This document shows, piece by piece, positions 60,498 to 64,000 of a stretch of DNA of 64,000 nucleotides. Position 1 is the stretch's first letter; each line of letters starts with the position of its first letter. Below the pieces are notes generated by a model. It did no database searches. It was not told the DNA's origin and was given only the letters and a program-made list of their open reading frames with translations. The position numbers and the translations under genes were made by a program. The stretch comes from Imbricaverruca yamaguchii (Eukaryota > Arthropoda > Thecostraca > Neoverrucidae): NCBI GenBank assembly GCA_034440575.1, contig JAOTOL010001621.1, forward strand, positions 1,219,001 to 1,283,000, given 5' to 3'.

Positions 60498-63292
60498 TCA
60501 ATATTTCGGATGAACGGCTGCAAAGTTTCAGAAGCCGGTGGGAGGGTTTTCAAGATTTGTTACATCATATTTTCACACAAGTTTCCCAAAACAAGCCTTT
60601 TCTGAACTCTACTTTTGGTTGGTCCCATCTGCCTGTCGGACCATAACACAGTCTTGGTCTTGCGGAGACACATCCGGCTGATCTGATCCGACGCATCAAT
60701 TAGTTTTACTTTCACCTTTTGTGTGTCCGATACCCTTAGAAATGTCCTCGCTTCACAGGCAGCACGGTCAGCGAGAGTGAAATGTGAGCACTGGACACCC
60801 AAACACGGTGCCACCCCTTCTCTGTGTCCTTCCTGATATTTCACTTCATTGGCAGATTTGTTTTTAAATTTTCGCGATGCAATGAATCGATTTGCGAATT
60901 ATTTCTCAAGTAGCAGAATGTGATTGCTATGTTGTGGTTGTTTGTATCTCCTTGTAGCTCATCGCAAGGCATAACTCATAAATGATCTACTACACAATTT
61001 GGAAACATTTTGTCATTCCTTTTTGTTAACCCTTGACCTAATCAGTTTCAATACTTCTGCAATACAACCCTTAGGATCAGGTAACCAGCATTCTGATTCC
61101 AGCATGTGGCTCGGACGTCAAAAAGCTTGTATTTCAGTAATCTACCATTTTAAACACATTATAAGACGCATTGGGTCACTTTAAACAATTTAAGCACTTT
61201 ATGTCACAAACGCGAAAACAACCATGCATGCCTAATTTAGGACCGATATGTGTAATTTTACAGTTTTAGGGGAAAACCCTATTACTATTTTGTGTTTCGA
61301 AAGATAAAATATCGAACTTCATTTTTGCACTTTGTTAAATCGTTTGGTGCCTGTCCCGAAAGTTAAAGTGGGTCAGCTGGCTTTCGGCCACGACGTCACG
61401 GTTTCAAATAATTCATGGACGAACATTTTGTAACTGCCAAAGGATGCACTCGTTTATTTTGAATTCACCGATATATACTTTTACGCAATACTCATTGTTC
61501 TTCATTGAGACAAACACCTCAAAAGATAACCTTGTTAGGTGACGTCTCAGAAATGTCTGAGGCTGTAACTCCTTGACCTTTGATCTGATATTTCTAAATA
61601 CGGCACAGCTGAACTCGGCGCATCAGATAATCCCATGCAATTATTTTCATAAAAATATAAAGCATGGTATTATTTTGGACGACGAGATTCCGACATATGA
61701 AAGCGATTATCGAATCAGCTACCTGAAGACGACCACAGTTCACGCACCTCGACTTCCTCGTGGTACATTTGACGGCCGTGAGTTCTAATTAACCATCATC
61801 TTCCGCATGTTGGGTAGCCTCGACAATGTTGGGTGGTGTGGCCGTGATGCTGACATTGATAAAAACGCATGAAATTGTGAACACATTCTGACTTGAGCCT
61901 GAGTGTAGCCAACAGGCAGGTAGGTTTGTGGAGCGAAAAGTAAGCACGATGATATTCTTTCATTGCCTGCCACTTCCACGTCGCACTTTGATCAAGCTTA
62001 TCATAGGGACAGCTCGCAGAACTGAGCCTTGTACGAGAACTAGCTTGTAAGGATAATAGAAACAGAGGACTGCTGCTACAATCCCCAGCCAATGTACCTG
62101 ATGGTCAAATTGCGTGCATATTTATAAAAATAGCAACAGGAAATTGCAATCCATTAGTGCTTGATTAGCGCAAGGACTAATCTAAGCATACAGCACTAGG
62201 AACAACATTAGTTAACCTTTCGTGCTGGATGCCCGGCTACCTTTAATTGCCATTATAATTGTCTATTTCCATGTAATTGAAAACATATGTTATTTATCAT
62301 GAGTAGTGTCCTTCTACATGCAACTAAAATATGAATATTTGGCATGGTTCGAAACATTGACTAAGGTTTGCAGAATAAAACAATTTTGTGCCAATGGGTG
62401 TCCGTTGGAAGATCAGGGTCAGGGAGAAACTACACTATAGCCCAATATCTGAAGCTGTTAACGAATGCATTGGTTTTAAATAAGTGCACAAATTTCGTGA
62501 GTTCATTACTTTAAAACATGCATAATCGGCAAGCGTACCCGCCCCATCACATGAACATTCTGTATTGCAAATAATTTAATTTGCATTGATATCACATGGA
62601 AACAAACAGCGGACTAGATGAGAAACAGCGATCAATTTGAGGGCATCTAAGTGCCCCTTCATCACATTGGTACCATGAATTATCGGCACAGTTATCCTGG
62701 TGTGACCATGGGAGATGTGGCGCTCCTCGGCCCAGCATCACCATCAATCGGTTATCTGGTCTGCTAGATAATGCATGTAGCCTGCTGGCATATCCGTGCG
62801 GGTCGGAGCCGGGTCCGGCGCCGGCGCCCTGTGTGTGCAGCGACACGCACCAGCTGACTCGGTCGCGTGCTGCCGTGTGCTCCACTGGCCGTGACAGCAG
62901 CACGCGCTGGCCCCTGACCTCTGCTCCGCCCGCGCCCACCGCCCAGACTCGCTCCGACCGCACCGAGCAGCCTCGCGCCAACAAGGCCCAAAAGGCAAAC
63001 TGAGAAGAGTTTGCAGCCGAGTTTGGTTTGACCTTTTGCTAGATAATCACGAATTTGAAGGAGATCTACAACAGACTCTCAGAAAGGCCACCATAACTTC
63101 CAACAGACACAACGTTCCACAAGGTAAAATTCCTCAATTCAATGCATATTTTACCGAATATATTAGAGCGTTGATGGATGGGCGAATTCTCCGAAAGGCC
63201 GAGACACCCCCAACACGGTATAAATTAATGAGTTTAACCGCAACATCCACACGCTTTCGAATAGCAAGAAAAGGAAAAGTTCTCTCACTTCG
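60493..63292. other. No gene recognised
   Basis: AT-rich DNA. The GC-rich patch at 62790-62990 gives frames on the minus strand with no motif. Confidence 0.35.
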
Positions 63293-63350
63293 TTAGTTAT
63301 TTGGGTTTTCGGGTGCTTCGACTGCTCTGGTCATATTGCAGGAAATATTT
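63293..63350 (-). mobile_element. Ultra-short retroposon, copy 4
   Basis: The reverse complement reads ATATGACCAGAGCAGTCGAAGCACCCGAAAACCCAAATAACTAAC with the first letters near 63345 and the tail at 63295. It lies just upstream of, or at the edge of, the 63.3-kb LINE fragment. Its start and target duplication are unclear. Confidence 0.65.
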
Positions 63351-64000
63351 TTATGGGTTTGTCTCAAGCACAAATGGAACAACGAGCAAGAATACTGGAG
63401 GGTCATAAAACCAATGCATAAATCAAAAGACCCGGACCTTAATCGGCCCCCCGTAACTGGCCTGCATGAAGGGGTGTCATCGCAAAAGTCTGTTGATGAC
63501 AAGCTCATAAGCTTTTGCGCTGATATCAGTAAAGGCAGGCCATCAAATAGAAATATCATTCATAGAATGGAAGATGTGAAAGGTGATAGTAGCCCCGAGA
63601 AGCCCTTTGAAGTCTCTAGTGTACGAAAGGTAATAGGAGCAAGTAGAAATGCAGGCGCCTGTGGTACAGACGACATTGCGATCTATCATCTGAAGCACCT
63701 TGGAGAAAGAACCCTGAATGTGCTTACATAAATGTTAAACTGTTCATGGCTTACAAATCAGACAGCTGAGATCTGGAAGAAGGGAACCATCATCACAATC
63801 TTGAAGCCTGGAAAGTCTCCTGACAACCCTTCCTCAATCCGACCTAGCAATCTTCTCTGCAGGGTTCTAGGGTTAATCGTCTTCCAAGGTTCCAGAGCGG
63901 TTGATACTGGATAGAAATGCAATGTTTCTCAACTCGGAATCACATCAGCATGGATATCAAAAGGACCATAGCACAAACACCCACCTCTCAAAGATGAGTG
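63336..64000 (+). mobile_element. LINE reverse transcriptase N-terminal part, runs off the window
   Basis: Plus-strand reading: a pre-RT linker (WNNEQEYWRVIKPMHKSKD), fingers (GACGTDDIAIYHLKHLGERTLNVL), a stop at 63729, then WKKGTIITILKPGKSPDNPSS (63775-63840) and, after a frameshift, PERLILDR...ESHQHGYQKDHSTNTHLSKMS up to the edge. This is the standard RT finger series of Jockey/CR1-type LINEs. The palm lies beyond 64000. Already two breaks, so it is likely dead. Confidence 0.78.

Overview
The window looks like nuclear DNA from a repeat-rich invertebrate animal. Most of it is transposon debris and tandem repeats. Introns, an AATAAA polyadenylation signal, C2H2 zinc fingers, and fossils of non-LTR, Penelope-like, hAT and TTAA-target elements all rule out a prokaryote. 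The best host gene encodes chained IQ motifs of the neuromodulin/neurogranin/PEP-19 kind, an arrangement I associate with arthropod igloo. An arthropod-like host is therefore my inference; no species can be named.

Only two host genes are well supported. (1) A minus-strand gene with three coding exons at 23269-23098, 20102-19981 and 17883-17773. Its splice phases match, and it encodes three IQ motifs, each preceded by an acidic D-P-E stretch. (2) A plus-strand C2H2 zinc-finger gene at 11778-12932, with seven fingers behind a repetitive N-terminal region and a polyadenylation signal 28 bp past the stop. A third short open stretch (28416-28189, minus) is an unidentified exon candidate.

Layout. 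0-4.1 kb: AT-rich DNA without recognisable genes. 4.1-6.0 kb: dead CR1/L2-like LINE (minus). 6.6-11.2 kb: pieces of a TTAA-target MITE family around a degenerate long-period repeat (7.8-9.5 kb). 11.7-13 kb: zinc-finger gene. 14.3-15 kb: LINE fragment with reverse transcriptase and RNase H. 15.3-20 kb: microsatellites, a tRNA-like SINE head, a 66-bp minisatellite and, inside intron 2 of the IQ gene, a Penelope-like fossil with a GIY-YIG nuclease. 20.5-38.5 kb: several unrelated minisatellites, a long (TA)n tract and MITEs. 39.1-46 kb: a nearly complete but broken I-superfamily LINE (gag-like ORF1, endonuclease, reverse transcriptase, RNase H, repeated 3' UTR), split by an inverted piece of its own family. 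46.6 kb: hAT transposase tail. 50-55.4 kb: three more minisatellites. 57.2-60 kb: a second CR1/L2-like LINE carrying an 807-bp MITE at a TTAA site and ending in a (ACC)n tract. 63.3-64 kb: another LINE reverse transcriptase running off the edge.

The most novel item is a family of very short retroposon-like units (about 57-70 bp). Each starts at a GGGCGC/GCGCCC stem and ends in a TAAC/CCAA-type tail, and three of the four copies have their own target-site duplications. The long open frames over the minisatellites are by-products of the repeats, not genes.
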